DNA from: Diadophis punctatus similis
Taxonomy: Eukaryota > Chordata > Lepidosauria > Squamata > Dipsadidae
DNA length: 64,000 bases
Direction of reading: 5' to 3'
Assembly (NCBI GenBank): GCA_023053685.1
Contig: JALIGW010000016.1
Span: 11,779,280 to 11,843,279 of the forward strand
Shown here: positions 11,308 to 21,684 of the stretch, one piece after another
How positions within the stretch are numbered: position 1 is the first letter of the stretch
How the letters are laid out: every line of letters starts with the position of its first letter
The notes under the pieces: model-generated
Told to the model about the DNA's origin: nothing
What the model saw: only the letters and a program-made list of their open reading frames with translations
Database searches by the model: none
Program-made: the position numbers and the translations under genes

Positions 11308-11511
11308 GACGACGCTGATGTAGAATGGAAGTTTGCCAGAGCAAAACTCTGGTTTTCTTATTTTGAGGAAGGCAGGACACTTCCTGTCCCTTTCAATCTG
11401 GTGCCCAGCCCCAAATCTCTGCTGTACTTTTCCCTCAGAGCAAAGACGTGGATTTTTAAACTACTGTTTTGCCATGCGAAAGGTTTCCAGGGGGATGCTG
11501 AGATGAATCAG
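11308..11511 (+). CDS. TRPC6: TRPC6 coding exon: TRP box and post-TRP region
   Basis: The acceptor CTGCCTTCCAG ends at 11307, and the donor is CAG|GTAACC at 11511/11512. Both borders are phase 0. [19 protein letters not shown] contains the TRP box (EWKFAR), which runs along the inner membrane face and couples S6 to gating. The proline-rich [12 protein letters not shown] follows. The last third ([20 protein letters not shown], then [11 protein letters not shown]) is less conserved than the rest relative to mammals. Mammalian TRPC6 goes on with a short INEEKK-type segment, which I do not find downstream here. Confidence 0.95.
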
Positions 11512-11842
11512 GTAACCAGCTGCCACATACTAGAATTGTATATTTTTCATAGTTTGAGTTGGAGGAGGAAATAGGTGCTATTCCTACACCATTCAATACA
11601 ATGGCTGCCTCAGGATGTGAGCTTTCAGCAAGTAAAATCACTGGCTATTACACTGCTACCCCACTGTTTTCAGGAAATGAGGCAGCATATTTAGCATTGT
11701 TTAAAGCCAGCTTTTAGACTATTAGACAATTGAAAAGTGTACAGACTTTGTGCATCCTGCCACCATGTGTTCACAGACGGTAATGCAATATAATTTCACT
11801 TGGGCCTTTTAAAATTTAACAGCCAGTCTTGAAATATAAAGG
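11512..11842. other. TRPC6 intron, nothing recognised
   Basis: No exon-like sequence matching the missing INEEKK-type TRPC6 segment is visible here. Confidence 0.4.
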
Positions 11843-11843
11843 A

Positions 11844-12764
11844 TAAAGTGACCAGATTTTTTTTTTTAGCAGGACGGGGGGGGGGGGGGCGGGCCCGCCT
11901 GGGCGCCGCCATTTGTTTTGCCCTCTGCATGCGCAGAGGGCAAACCAGCAAATGTCGGCAGGAGGGGGGGAGGCGGGAGGGCGCTTGGATGCCTGGAGCT
12001 CGCGACAGGTAAGCTGCCGGCTGCCTCCTTTCCCCGTCTCTGCCTCCCGTTCGTTGCTTGCCAGCCCGGCCGAAGGGGAGGCAGGAGGCGAGGAAAGGCC
12101 TCCCGAAGGGGAGGTGGGCTCCCAAAGGGCTGCCGGCTCCCGAAGGGGAGGCGGGAGGCGAGAAAAGGCCTCCTGCCTCCCCTTCGGGAGCCGGCAGCCC
12201 TTCGGGAGCCCGCCTCCCCTTCGGGAGGCCTTTCCTCGCCTCCTGCCTCCCCTTCGGCCGGGCTGGCAAGCAACGAACGGAAGGTGGGAGACGGGGAAAG
12301 GAGGCAGCCGGCAGCTTACCTGTCACGAGCTCCAGGCATCCAAGCGCCGCGGTCTCCCGGTCGCCCGCCCGGCCCCAGGGCAACGGCGGCAGCGAGGCGA
12401 CGGGGGAAGGAAGGGGAGGGGGACGAGGAAGGGCTGTTTGCGCCGCCGGCTCCTCGTCCCTCACCCCTCCCCCCGCATCCCAATAGCAGCGGCGCCTCCG
12501 AGGGCGGGGCTAGGGATGGGGCGAGGGAAGGAGAGGAGGAGCAGCCCCCCTTCCCCCTTTCCCCAGCAGGCAGACGGCTCTCTGAAATTCCGCCCGACTT
12601 GCGGTACCTCTCTTTTGCTTCCCCTTATTAAGGTGACCAGACGTCCCGCTGTTTCCGCATTCTTTTCAAAAAAGCGGGACTTTTTGAAAAGAATGCGGGA
12701 CGTGGGACACACGCTTGAAAAGCGTGTCTGTCCCGCCAAAAGCGGGACGTCTGGTCACCTTATT
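11844..12764. mobile_element. GC-rich 'TAAGGTGACCAG' hAT-type element(s) with giant inverted repeat
   Basis: A diverged left terminus (AAAGTGACCAGATTTTTT) starts at 11846. A GC-rich interior has two arms of about 170 bp, roughly 11986-12159 and 12175-12347, reading CTTGGATGCCTGGAGCTCGC against its inverse. A compact foldback 12631-12764 (TAAGGTGACCAGACGTCCCG to AGCGGGACGTCTGGTCACCT) of the same family closes it. I cannot find a matching target duplication, so it may be two insertions. Confidence 0.65.
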
Positions 12765-13336
12765 GTAGGAGCTCCCTGCTGTTTCTGGTGGGCCTGATTT
12801 TTCCATCACCTTGAATTAGAAACCTCTCCATGGATGAAGTTCCCTTATTATGACTTCTTAACGGAAGTTTGAGAAATCAGGAGAACTGTAGATTGCTGAA
12901 GAAATGATTTTATGTGAAAATAGGAATTGGCGCATATCTTGTTGACTTTAGAACTAAACAGCTGCAAATGCTCCAGGCTTCTTTTCTGACACAAATTTAG
13001 AAAGGAAATTATCTTTCATGTGAGAGAGAGTTAGAAATGAAAAATAGAAGATAATTTTTTTTGCACAGCACTAAAAAATAACTGTTCCTATAGATAATTT
13101 GCTTAGAGAGACTGTTTAGTGAGAAGAACATGAAGGATTCCTGTGAGATTTTGCTTCCTGAAAACTGCTCTTCGAAGAACTGAATTTCTAAAAGAAAAAA
13201 AATCATACTTGTTGCATCAGGATGAAAAACACATGTTTTAGATGGAATTTAGTAATTATGTGGTAGTGGAGGGGAAAATGAAGGCAACGTTAGATGAAAT
13301 CCTTGGTCTATTCATCAGAACCTACATTATCAGGAT
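12765..13336. other. TRPC6 intron, nothing recognised
   Basis: AT-rich sequence. I looked for the expected short TRPC6 exon here and saw no convincing candidate. Confidence 0.4.
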
Positions 13337-13497
13337 CAGCGGTGGGTTGCTCCCGGTTCGGCCTGGTTCGGCAAACCGGTAGCGGCGGCAGTGGGAGGCT
13401 CCGCCCACCCGCCCAGGACGCTTCTGTGCATGTGCAGAAGCATTGTGCGCGCCCGCCCGAGCGAACCAGTGGCGACGGGATTTACAACTCACTACTG
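13337..13497. mobile_element. hAT-type foldback MITE, family A (short copy)
   Basis: It runs CAGCGGTGGGTTGCTCCCGG to TTTACAACTCACTACTG with exact duplication ATCAGGAT (13329-13336; 13498-13505). Confidence 0.88.
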
Positions 13498-13505
13498 ATC
13501 AGGAT

Positions 13506-14723
13506 GTATGTATGTATGCAAGTAGAATTAAGCTAATTGAGAGAATTTATAAATGGATATCCAAAGGGACAAATCACGTTTATTAAGGAATACGTCAATA
13601 ACCAACTTGCATGTTAAGCTTTCTATCCTTAAAATGAAGAAAATAAGGAGAAACCAAGCTTTTTTTTTTAAAGAATATCAATCTTTCGCTTAGGGGAATG
13701 CAAAGGAAAAAGAGGCGTGAAGAAGGAGATGCTTATTTTCTTTTCTCTTCTAAAGCTCCTATGAATTAATAAATATAATGATCAGTATTTTGGAGCTCGT
13801 GTCTAATAGTTACTATGTTCAATATGACAGCTTGCTCTTCCTTTATCATGTTTGTAGCTAAAGCTTCAGTCATTTGGTAAAATAAGAAAGTACTCCAGCA
13901 AATATGAAATGTGATTTTTGAAAATACTTTGATCCATGAGAACATGATCCTCAAGATGAGTATATAACCATTTAATTTAGTGAAGCAGAGAGTCTGGACC
14001 ATCAAAAACTATCATCAAGTTCTTAATGTAATCAATACAAAATCCCAAGGGAGGAGTATGGAAAATATGCAAAAAAAAAAAAAAATCAACAAGAATTGAA
14101 ATACTAAAACGGACAAGAGATGATGGATAGGAATAGAATACCTACTAATATAAGATCTGTGTTATTAAGATATAGCATAGAGGTAGAAATCAGAAAGGAA
14201 AAATATTATTATGCATATTCCTATATAATATGTTAAAATCAGTATGTAGATGAAAGGATTAGAAGTTGAAAGATGATTGTATTATGTACAATGTTATTAT
14301 AATAATGTATGATCAATGTAATTAAGGTTACCAAAATTGTCAATATCATCACTATTATTTGGTATCAAAATTAACGGTACCCAGATGCCACACTGTTCAT
14401 GTATTTAATACTGATATATATTTAAAAATTAAAAAAAAAACTATCATCAAGTTCCTAGATAAAAAAATTATACAGAAGACTGGATATAAAAGGCCACGAA
14501 AAGACAGAAAATAAATTGGAATGATATATCTATACAGAACCCAATTGTTAGTTGGTGACAATTAATAAAATTGTACCACTAGATAAAAAGATGCACCTAT
14601 TTTTCCTTGGCTTATATCTGGTGGTTCCTTGCTTATCTTCTTTGAAATATCCAGCAGTAGAAAAAAGGAAGAAAAATAAGTTGAAATTATCTAAGAAAAC
14701 TTATCATTATTTCTTATTTTCAG
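13506..14723. other. TRPC6 intron, AT-rich
   Basis: AT-rich sequence with a short poly(A) at about 14071-14086. No exon or repeat family is recognised. Confidence 0.4.
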
Positions 14724-14807
14724 ATGGAGCATAATAAGCTACCAAATATAAAAAGCACAGATGACATTGACTTAAACAGCTCAAATAATTCACAGAGAAA
14801 GTACCAG
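14724..14807 (+). CDS. TRPC6: TRPC6 coding exon: variable linker before the CIRB helix
   Basis: This 28-codon exon (MEHNKLPNIKSTDDIDLNSS then NNSQRKYQ) is bordered by TTATTTTCAG at 14723 and CAG|GTAAGT at 14807/14808, both phase 0. It aligns over its full length with the [20 protein letters not shown] stretch of mammalian TRPC6, diverged but collinear. The region is a cytosolic linker, Ser/Asn-rich and weakly constrained. It joins directly to KIMKRL in the next exon. Confidence 0.9.
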
Positions 14808-15295
14808 GTAAGTATCAAGTTTGCATCTTATGCTTAACTAGATCAGTTAAAAACATAGTTGTGACATCTGCACAAGAACTTAGCCAAGTTTTACCCAGGT
14901 TATATTTTTTGTGAATTAATTTGTCAACTAGGACTACCAGATCTGGACTGTAGAATTTAGGATGGCCTTTATGTAAAAGCAAAGTGCTAGATTATTTTTT
15001 AACTATACATCTGTATCTTTACAGCCCAGGTCTCATAACTCAACCTGTTTGGTTGGTTATGTTTTGTTGTATTTTGCAGATCTGAAAGAAATGGGTTAAT
15101 TCAGTAATTTACAAATCTAGTGTTATTCCAGCCAATTGGAACCATCCAGGAAATTCAATAGACAAAATTCTGCAGAATTTTAGTACAAGGTGTAAGACAT
15201 ATTCAGTCTCACATGAAGAAGTCACAAAGTAACTTGTGAGAAGGCTTGACTTATGAAAAATGCCATACAGGAATCCTTCACTCAGGAATTGCCAT
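14808..15295. other. TRPC6 intron, nothing recognised
   Basis: Unclassified intronic sequence. Confidence 0.35.
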
Positions 15296-15300
15296 GATTC

Positions 15301-15850
15301 AATAGAATAGAATAACAGAGTTGGAAGGGACCTTGGAGGTCTTCTAGTCCAACCCCCTGCTTAGGCAGGAAACCCTATACCATTTCAGACAAATGGTTGA
15401 CCAATCTCTTCTTAAAAACTTCCAGTGTTGGAGCATTCACAACTTCTGGAGGCAAGTTGTTCTACTGATTAATTGTTCTATTGAATCATAATAGCGTATG
15501 AATTAATATAAACTTTCCACTACACCACTGAGTCCAATTCCCCGTTCTCTTCAAAAATCTAAATTAACCCATCTGAGACAGATGGCTTTCTAACTCTCCA
15601 TTTCAATGCAGCCAGTGAAAAGATCTCACCAGCTTTTTGAACAACTGGTTCTACTGGCTGTTCTCATTGTTCAGAAGTTTTTTCCTAACTTTCAAGGTGG
15701 AATCTCTCTATATATCATTGATTTCTATTATTCCATGCCTTTTCCTTTTGGGCAATAGCCAACTTATCTTGGCCTTCCGAGTAAATCTCTTAATGGATTG
15801 TTCTGAAGATGGATCTCCTGCATCACATTCAGTTTGGGTCAATGGAAAAA
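15301..15850 (-). mobile_element. CR1-like LINE 3' end and neighbouring decayed copy
   Basis: AGAATAGAATAACAGAGTTG, then GGAAGGGACCTTGGAGGTCT and the CCCTGCTTAGGCAGG pieces are the inverted CR1 3' end with an AATAG head. Bases 15510-15850 resemble a second, older CR1 copy (CTAACTTTCAAGGTGGAATC). Confidence 0.65.
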
Positions 15851-15930
15851 TATAGGGAAATGGTTATGAAGCAGTAAATCCTACTACATTCAATGGGGTT
15901 TCTGAGTTAATATACTTAATATATATCACA

Positions 15931-16035
15931 GGTCCGCAATCCCCGGGCTATGAACCAGCACCGGGCCGTAGCATGTCAGAAACTGGGCCATGCAAACAAG
16001 CGAAGCCCCACCCTCAGGATGCAGGCAACATGCGA
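15931..16035. repeat. Fragment of a hAT-like 'CCGGGCCGTAG' repeat
   Basis: GTCCGCAATCCCCGGGCTAT and CAAGCGAAGCCCCACC resemble the element at 24838-25025. Confidence 0.4.
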
Positions 16036-16064
16036 AACCACAGCCCTTCCAGTTGGGAGCTGCT

Positions 16065-16560
16065 AATATACATGACACGGCAATATTTGTATAAGTGTCC
16101 AGTTTTGGTCACCACACTACAAAAAAGACATTGAAACCCTAGAGAAAGTGCAGAAGAGAGCAACCAGGATGATAAAGGGACTGGAAAATAAAACATGCAA
16201 AGAGCGGTTGCAGGAACTGAGCTTGGCCAGTCTGGCGAAGAGAAGGACCAGCGGTGACATGATAGCAGTGTTCCAATTCTTGAGGGGCTGCCACAGAGAG
16301 GAGGGGGTCAGGCTGTTCTCTATGGCACCAGAAAGTCAAACAAGGAATAATGGATGAAAGCTGACCAAGGAGAGATTCAACCTGGAAGTGAGGAGAAACT
16401 TTCTGATGGTGAGAGCGATCAGCCAGTGGAACAGCTTGCCAGCGGAGGTTGTGAGAGCCCCAACACTTGCGACCTTCAAGGGGAGACTGGACTGCCATCT
16501 GTCTCAAATGGTGTAGGAACTCCTGCTTGAGCAGGGGGTTGGACTAGATGACCTACAAGG
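16065..16560 (+). mobile_element. CR1-like LINE, RT C-terminus
   Basis: It contains QKRATRMIKGLENKTCKERL, then RRTSGDMIAVFQFLRGCHRE, and a stop in place of a tryptophan codon (NG*KLTKERF). The 3' end (GGGGGTTGGACTAGATGACC) is interrupted by the LTR at 16561 and resumes at 16878-16915. Confidence 0.85.
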
Positions 16561-16877
16561 TGACAGAGGTGATAATTAATCTCACAAAGAAGAAATAGAT
16601 CTTTTCCCGGACATCAGACATTAGAAAAGAAACCACAGTTTAAAAGTCTAAGTAAAAATATTTATTTTGGTACAAAAACAATAAATCCTCATTATCTACA
16701 TGTCTGATATAAAAGTAGGTCTTGCTTCAATGGAAGCCAGAAACAGAAGGGAAGAATGGAATGCACACATGCGTACAAGAACATATTAATCACGTGCTCA
16801 AGAATAAACCATTATATTGAATAGGGATGCATCTCCCTGCATATACATATAACAGGCAATAAAATCACTGTGTGACA
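16561..16877 (-). mobile_element. Solo LTR of an LTR retroelement (copy 2)
   Basis: It is inserted into a CR1 3' end with a 5-bp duplication CAAGG (16556-16560; 16878-16882). On the minus strand it starts TGTCACACAG and ends CA. It is homologous to 5280-5618 (AATATTTATTTTGGTACAAA, then AACAATAAATCCTC). No internal retroviral genes remain. Confidence 0.8.
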
Positions 16878-17035
16878 CAAGGTCCCTTCCAACTCTAATA
16901 ATAAATCTAAAATCTAAGTTTGGTTATAGCAAGGCTTTGAATAGTTTCTGGAGGGCAAGCCAAGCGTTAGTCAGCTTGTAGAATTGGGATCCTTTCATCA
17001 AAGCTAAAATCATTTTTTATGCTTCTCTTTTCTAG

Positions 17036-17111
17036 AAGATCATGAAACGTCTCATTAAACGATATGTACTGAAAGCTCAAGTAGACAGAGAAGGTGATGA
17101 AGTCAATGAAG
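17036..17111 (+). CDS. TRPC6: TRPC6 coding exon: CIRB (calmodulin/IP3R-binding) helix
   Basis: The acceptor CTTTTCTAG ends at 17035, and the donor is G|GTGAGA at 17111/17112. It encodes [15 protein letters not shown] followed by [11 protein letters not shown]. The basic amphipathic [12 protein letters not shown] segment is the TRPC calmodulin and IP3-receptor binding site, near-invariant in TRPC3/6/7. The last base begins the glycine codon completed in the final exon. Confidence 0.95.
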
Positions 17112-17450
17112 GTGAGATTGTAGAATGCCTATAATTCTAATATTGGATAACAAAGATTTCTTGTTCCTTTGTATCACCAAGTCTTTAGCTGTATCTTTGC
17201 TGCCAAACTTGTATTTTTAATCTATGGTCTAGAAGTGTCAACTCAAGACCACGCTGCCAAAGATTCATTAGCAAATTGATGAATAACAGAAGCAGAGTTT
17301 TCAGATCATGGCTGTAGAAAGCAGAAAATATAAGGGGTGAATGGGATCTTGGAGATCACTTATCCCAACCTAATTGCCCAATGCAGGAATCCATTATTAC
17401 AGCGAAGTGTAGTACATTGAGTCTTGGGTAGGCTTAATACACCTATAAAT
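17112..17450. other. TRPC6 intron with weak LINE trace
   Basis: Bases 17336-17390 (TGAATGGGATCTTGGAGATC) look like a decayed CR1 3' end. Confidence 0.35.
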
Positions 17451-17452
17451 AT

Positions 17453-17852
17453 AGGCAGTTCTTGGCTTATGACCACAATTGAGCCAAAAATTTCTGTTGC
17501 ACAGTGAAACATTTGTTAAGTGACTTTGGTCCCATTTTACGACCTTTCTTGCCACAGTTGTTAAGTGAATCACTGCAGTTGTTAAGTTAATAACACAATT
17601 GTTAAGTAGATCTGGCTTCCCCATTGACTTTGCTTGTCAGAAGGTCACAAAAGAGGATCACAGGACCCCCGGGACACTGCAACGGTCATAAATCTGAGTT
17701 GCCAAGCATCTGAATTTTGATCACATGACCATGGGGATGCTGCAATGATCATAAGTATCAAAAATGGTCATAAGTCACTTTTTCCAGTGCCATTGTAATT
17801 TCAAACGGTCACTAAACAAACTCTTGTAAGTTGAGGTCAACCTGTATAACTT
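17453..17852. mobile_element. 'GTCCTCGACTTA' family TA-flanked MITE, near complete
   Basis: It runs GCAGTTCTTGGCTTATGACC to GTAAGTTGAGGTCAACCTGTATA through the family's core (TTGTTAAGTGAATCACTGCA, GGCTTCCCCATTGACTTTGC, TTGATCACATGACCATGGGG). Confidence 0.75.
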
Positions 17853-17859
17853 TTCCTCC

Positions 17860-17861
<2 letters not shown>

Positions 17862-17914
<53 letters not shown>
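17862..17914. repeat. (CA)n microsatellite
   Basis: About 26 CA units. Confidence 0.97.
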
Positions 17915-17916
<2 letters not shown>

Positions 17917-18157
17917 CCCCAAATCACAAGAATTCCCATTTGTCACAAATGCTATTTTTTTCCCTTGGGGGCACTAAAAAAAATCATATTTATTTTTCAA
18001 AAGTTTGGTCTGCTGGTATACCAAGAAGACAGTATTCCTTTGGCTAGGAAAACTACTGCATAATTTTAAAGGTTGAAAATGAAAGAATGTTAAGTGACCA
18101 GATCTGCACAAAACTGAGACTCGTTAAAACAGGGTTCCAAAACTTTGGGGCCGAAAC

Positions 18158-18680
18158 AATAGAATAGAATAGAATTCTTTATTGGCCAAGTGTGATTGGA
18201 CACACAAGGAATTTGTCTTTGGTGCATATGCTCTCAGTGTACATAAAAAGACAAGATACATTCGTCAAGAATCATAAGGTACAACACTTAATGATTGTCA
18301 TAGGGTAGAAATAAGCAATCAGGAAACAATCAATATTAATATAAATCGTAAGGATACAAGCAACAAGTTACAGTCATACAGTCTTAAGTGGGAGGAGATG
18401 GGTGATAGGAACGATGAGAAGACTAATAGTAATGCAGCCTTAGTGAATACTTTGACAGTGTTGAGGGAATTATTTGTTTAGCAGAGTGATGGCGTTCACT
18501 CTGCTAAACAAATAAGAACGCCACACTGTTCTTGTGTCTAGTTGCCTTGGTGTGCAGTGCTCTATAGCGTCGTTTTGAGGGTAGGAGTTGAAACTATTTA
18601 TGTCCAGGATGCGAGGGGTCAGTAAATATTTTCACAGCCCTCTTTTTGACTCGTGCAGAATACAGATCCTCAATGGAAGG
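18158..18680 (-). mobile_element. L3-like CR1 LINE 3' end with AATAG repeat
   Basis: An AATAGAATAGAATAGAATTC head, then TTTATTGGCCAAGTGTGATT and CACAAGGAATTTGTCTTTGG are the inverted tail of the element at 60120-61292. The association with AATAG is known in snake genomes. Confidence 0.75.
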
Positions 18681-18839
18681 CAGGTTGGCAGTAATTGTTT
18701 TTTCTGCAGTTCACAAATAGAGATCCTGAGCAGCAACAGAAAAAGAAAATGATACGACTGACTGTTGTAAGCATAAGAGGGAGAGAAGATAAGAGTTGGC
18801 TAAAATATTCCAACTCCACTAATGAACAATTTACAGATA

Positions 18840-19065
18840 GTCCTGATTTAATAACCACAACTGTGCTCGGAGTTTTACTCATAAGTCGGGGCAGTTCTTA
18901 AGTGGGTTACCACATGACTTGATTCTACTTTATGAGCATTTTTACAGTGGTCATAAAGCAAGTCACCATAGTTGTTTAAGTGAACTGCATGCTCATTAAG
19001 CAAATCCAAAACATCTAATGGACATTTTTGCTGTTTTCTGCCAGAAAATGGTGAAAAACATCACA
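18840..19065. repeat. Diverged 'GTCCTCGACTTA' family MITE
   Basis: TGATTTAATAACCACAACTG and CATAAAGCAAGTCACCATAG are decayed family pieces. A related end fragment lies at 19320-19378. Confidence 0.4.
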
Positions 19066-19440
19066 AATTCCTGTTATGCAATTTGCAACTGGTTGTAAAT
19101 GCAGGCTAACAACCAAAATGTGGTTGGTTGGTTGGTTATTTATTTATAAAAATTATTTGCTGCCCATTTTGCATCCAACTGCTCTGGCCGTCTTGCAACA
19201 CAGAAATTGAAACACATTAAAAACCATACATCGGAGGAGGGGGAGACAAACCCACAGCAGATTAAAAAAAATGTTTACGACAGTTGGAAGAGCCTTAGAC
19301 ACCTAAAGCACCCTTTTAAGGCCATCATAACTTCAAATGGGTGTTAAGCAATGAGTCATTAAGCAAGGATTACTTGTATTGCATTGCTGATGGTAGGGGA
19401 GCAGATCTCTCTCTCTCCTCTTTATAAGAGTAGCTTAAAG

Positions 19441-19811
19441 CAGGGGTTTCCAACCTTGGCAACTTTAAGACTTGTGGACTTCAATTCCCAGAGTTCCTCA
19501 GCCAGCTTTGCTTTAAGACTTGTGGACTTCAACTCCCAGAGTTCCTCAGCCAGCTTTGCTTTAAGACTTGTGGACTTCAACTCCCAGAGTTCCTCAGCCA
19601 GCTTTGCTTTAAGACTTGTGGACTTCAACTCCCAGAGTTCCTCAGCCAGCTTTGCTTTAAGACTTGTGGACTTCAACTCCCAGAGTTCCTCAGCCAGCTT
19701 TGCTTTAAGACTTGTAGATTTCAACTCCACTCCCAGAGTTCCTTTGCTGGCTGAGGAATTCTGGGAGCTGAAGTCCACAAGTCTTAAAGTTGCTAAGGTT
19801 GGGGACCCCTG
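19441..19811. mobile_element. hAT foldback element with internal 48-bp tandem repeat
   Basis: CAGGGGTTTCCAACCTTGGC and GGTTGGGGACCCCTG are inverted ends with exact 8-bp duplication GCTTAAAG (19433-19440; 19812-19819). Inside, six 48-bp units start at 19463, 19511, 19559, 19607, 19655 and 19703, each containing GACTTGTGGACTTCAACTCC. Because 48 is a multiple of 3, open frames appear on both strands; they are not genes. Confidence 0.9.
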
Positions 19812-20111
19812 GCTTAAAGGAAAACTGTTTCAAAAGATAAAACCACTTCAGGAGAGGAAAGGGAAATGTGCAATTTCTTTTCAAATTTAAACAAGTGTTA
19901 GGACAATTGCTAGTAGTGGGGTTAGTAATATTGATCCCCATAGCGCTAAAATACCATCTGCAAAAAGATACTGCACAAGAGAGGAGTCTCAATTCCGACC
20001 TCCGTCACATGTTCAAGATACTGAACCAGGGTTGGCTTTCTTGGTGATGTTGGGTAGGAGAGGAAGTGATGGCTGGCATCATTCAACCCCTGCCCTGAAA
20101 ATAACCATGGT

Positions 20112-20325
20112 ATATGAATGAACCCTGGCGGTGCAATGGTTAAAGTGCAAGTATTGCAGGCAAGTTCTGCCCACAGCCTGGAGTTCCATCCTGACAGGGC
20201 TCAAGGTTGACTCACACTTCCATCTGTCCAAGATTGGTAAAATGAAGACCCAGATTGTTGGGGGCAATATGCTCTATAAACCACCCAGAGAGTGCTGTAA
20301 AGCACTATAGGGGTGGTATATAATA
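20112..20325 (+). mobile_element. Sauria-type SINE (diverged)
   Basis: GGCGGTGCAATGGTTAAAGT, then GGCTCAAGGTTGACTCACAC and GACCCAGATTGTTGGGGGCA are diverged SINE segments. Confidence 0.7.
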
Positions 20326-20556
20326 ACAATAGCACTTAGACTTGTATACCACTTTACAGTGCTTTACAGCCCTCTCTAAGCGGTTTACAGAGTCAGCCTA
20401 TTGCCCCCAACAATCTGGGTCCTCATTTTGCCCACCTCGGAAGGATGGAAGGCTGAATCAACCTTGAGCCTGGTGAGATTTGAACTGCCAAATTGCAGGC
20501 AGGCAGCAGAAGTAGCCTGCAGTACTGCATTCTAACCACTGCGCCACCGCAGCTAT
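20326..20556 (-). mobile_element. Sauria-type SINE, tail to tail with the previous one
   Basis: Begins AACAATAGCACTTAGACTTG and ends AACCACTGCGCCACCG. It meets the preceding SINE at their 3' ends. Confidence 0.8.
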
Positions 20557-20975
20557 TACTATTGCTATATGTTGTGCAGGCAATGCCACCAGTGATCTCA
20601 TTACAGAGGAGCAGTAAACGTTGACAGGAGGGCAGTACCTGTGTATATCTATTTATTTTCCTCCTGGCAGTGTGCTTGAGCGTGCAATGGATCCAGAAAC
20701 TTGACCTGTGCAATTTGTAACAGGATACAGAGTCTCAATCTGCAAGTCATAATACGAGCCCTGGTAGATGTGGATAGAACAGCGTTTCCGCCCTTGACCG
20801 AAAAACTAAAGAAAGGATCAGATCTCTGATGTTAAAAAAAAATGTTGGAAGTTTCCAGCAGACTTGATTTTTCAAAAGGAATTACATGTTGAGCAGCCAG
20901 TCTATCCTAAGGCCTTAAAGTGTGCTTTGATGTCAGAGGCAAGGCAAGGCAAGATAAGATAAGGACCAGTTAGCA

Positions 20976-21110
20976 CAGTGTTTCTGAACCTTGGCAGTTT
21001 GAAGATGTGTGGACTTCAACTCCCAGAATTCCCCAGCCAGCATTGCTGGCTGGGGAATTCTGGGAGTTGAAGTCCACACATCTTCAAACTGCCAAGGTTC
21101 AGAAACACTG
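20976..21110. mobile_element. Perfect 135-bp palindromic hAT foldback element
   Basis: Two 65-base arms (CAGTGTTTCTGAACCTTGGC to CCCCAGCCAG) are exact inverse complements around CATTG. The duplication AGTTAGCA lies at 20968-20975 and 21111-21118. Confidence 0.93.
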
Positions 21111-21261
21111 AGTTAGCATCTTCTTTGAAATAGGTTTCCCAATTAATCCTTTCCTGAATTTTGAGGCTAAGACTTGAGAGGCAGAATGAGGTATAACACT
21201 TTGCGCTCTTTGGATGAAAAGCAGGACACGACACAAACCAGCAAAGAAAGTGTGCAATATA

Positions 21262-21678
21262 TAGGTAGTCCTTAACTTACGACCACAATTGAGAGCAGAA
21301 TATCCATTGCTAAGCAAAATGATTGTCGAGTGAGTCATGCCCAATTTTACAATGTTTTTTTGCCACAACTGTTAAGCAAATCACTGCAGTTGTTAAGTGA
21401 ATCACATGGTCGTTAAGAAAATCCAGCTTTGGGTTTGACTTTGATTGTTAGAGAAGTCAGCTGGGAAGGTCACCAATGGCAATCATATGACCCCACCGAT
21501 GCTGCAACCATTATAAATACACCCTGGTTCCCAAGTACCCAGATTTTGATCATGGGTCCAAGAGAATGTTGTGATGGTCATAGGTGTGAAAACCAGTCGT
21601 AAGTCACTTTTTTTCAGTGCCATTGTAACTTTGAATGGTTGTTAAATGAATGGTTGTAAGTCAAGGACAAACAATCTT
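21262..21678. mobile_element. 'GTCCTCGACTTA' family TA-flanked MITE
   Basis: It runs TAGGTAGTCCTTAACTTACG to GGTTGTAAGTCAAGGAC with the family core in order. Confidence 0.75.
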
Positions 21679-21684
21679 TGCTTT

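Noticed and set aside
11796..12797. Several long overlapping frames and a CpG-rich block resembling a promoter island
   Set aside because: The block is a foldback transposon; frames are open on both strands because of high GC content and inverted arms.
13681..13725. Candidate for the missing TRPC6 exon (AG|GGGAATGCAAAGGAAAAAG)
   Set aside because: Contains an in-frame stop in the needed phase and no similarity to the expected INEEKK segment.
19384..19890. Repeat protein-like frame and a CRISPR-like look of regular 48-bp units
   Set aside because: The units are contiguous with no spacers and lie inside a hAT element with a target duplication in vertebrate DNA.
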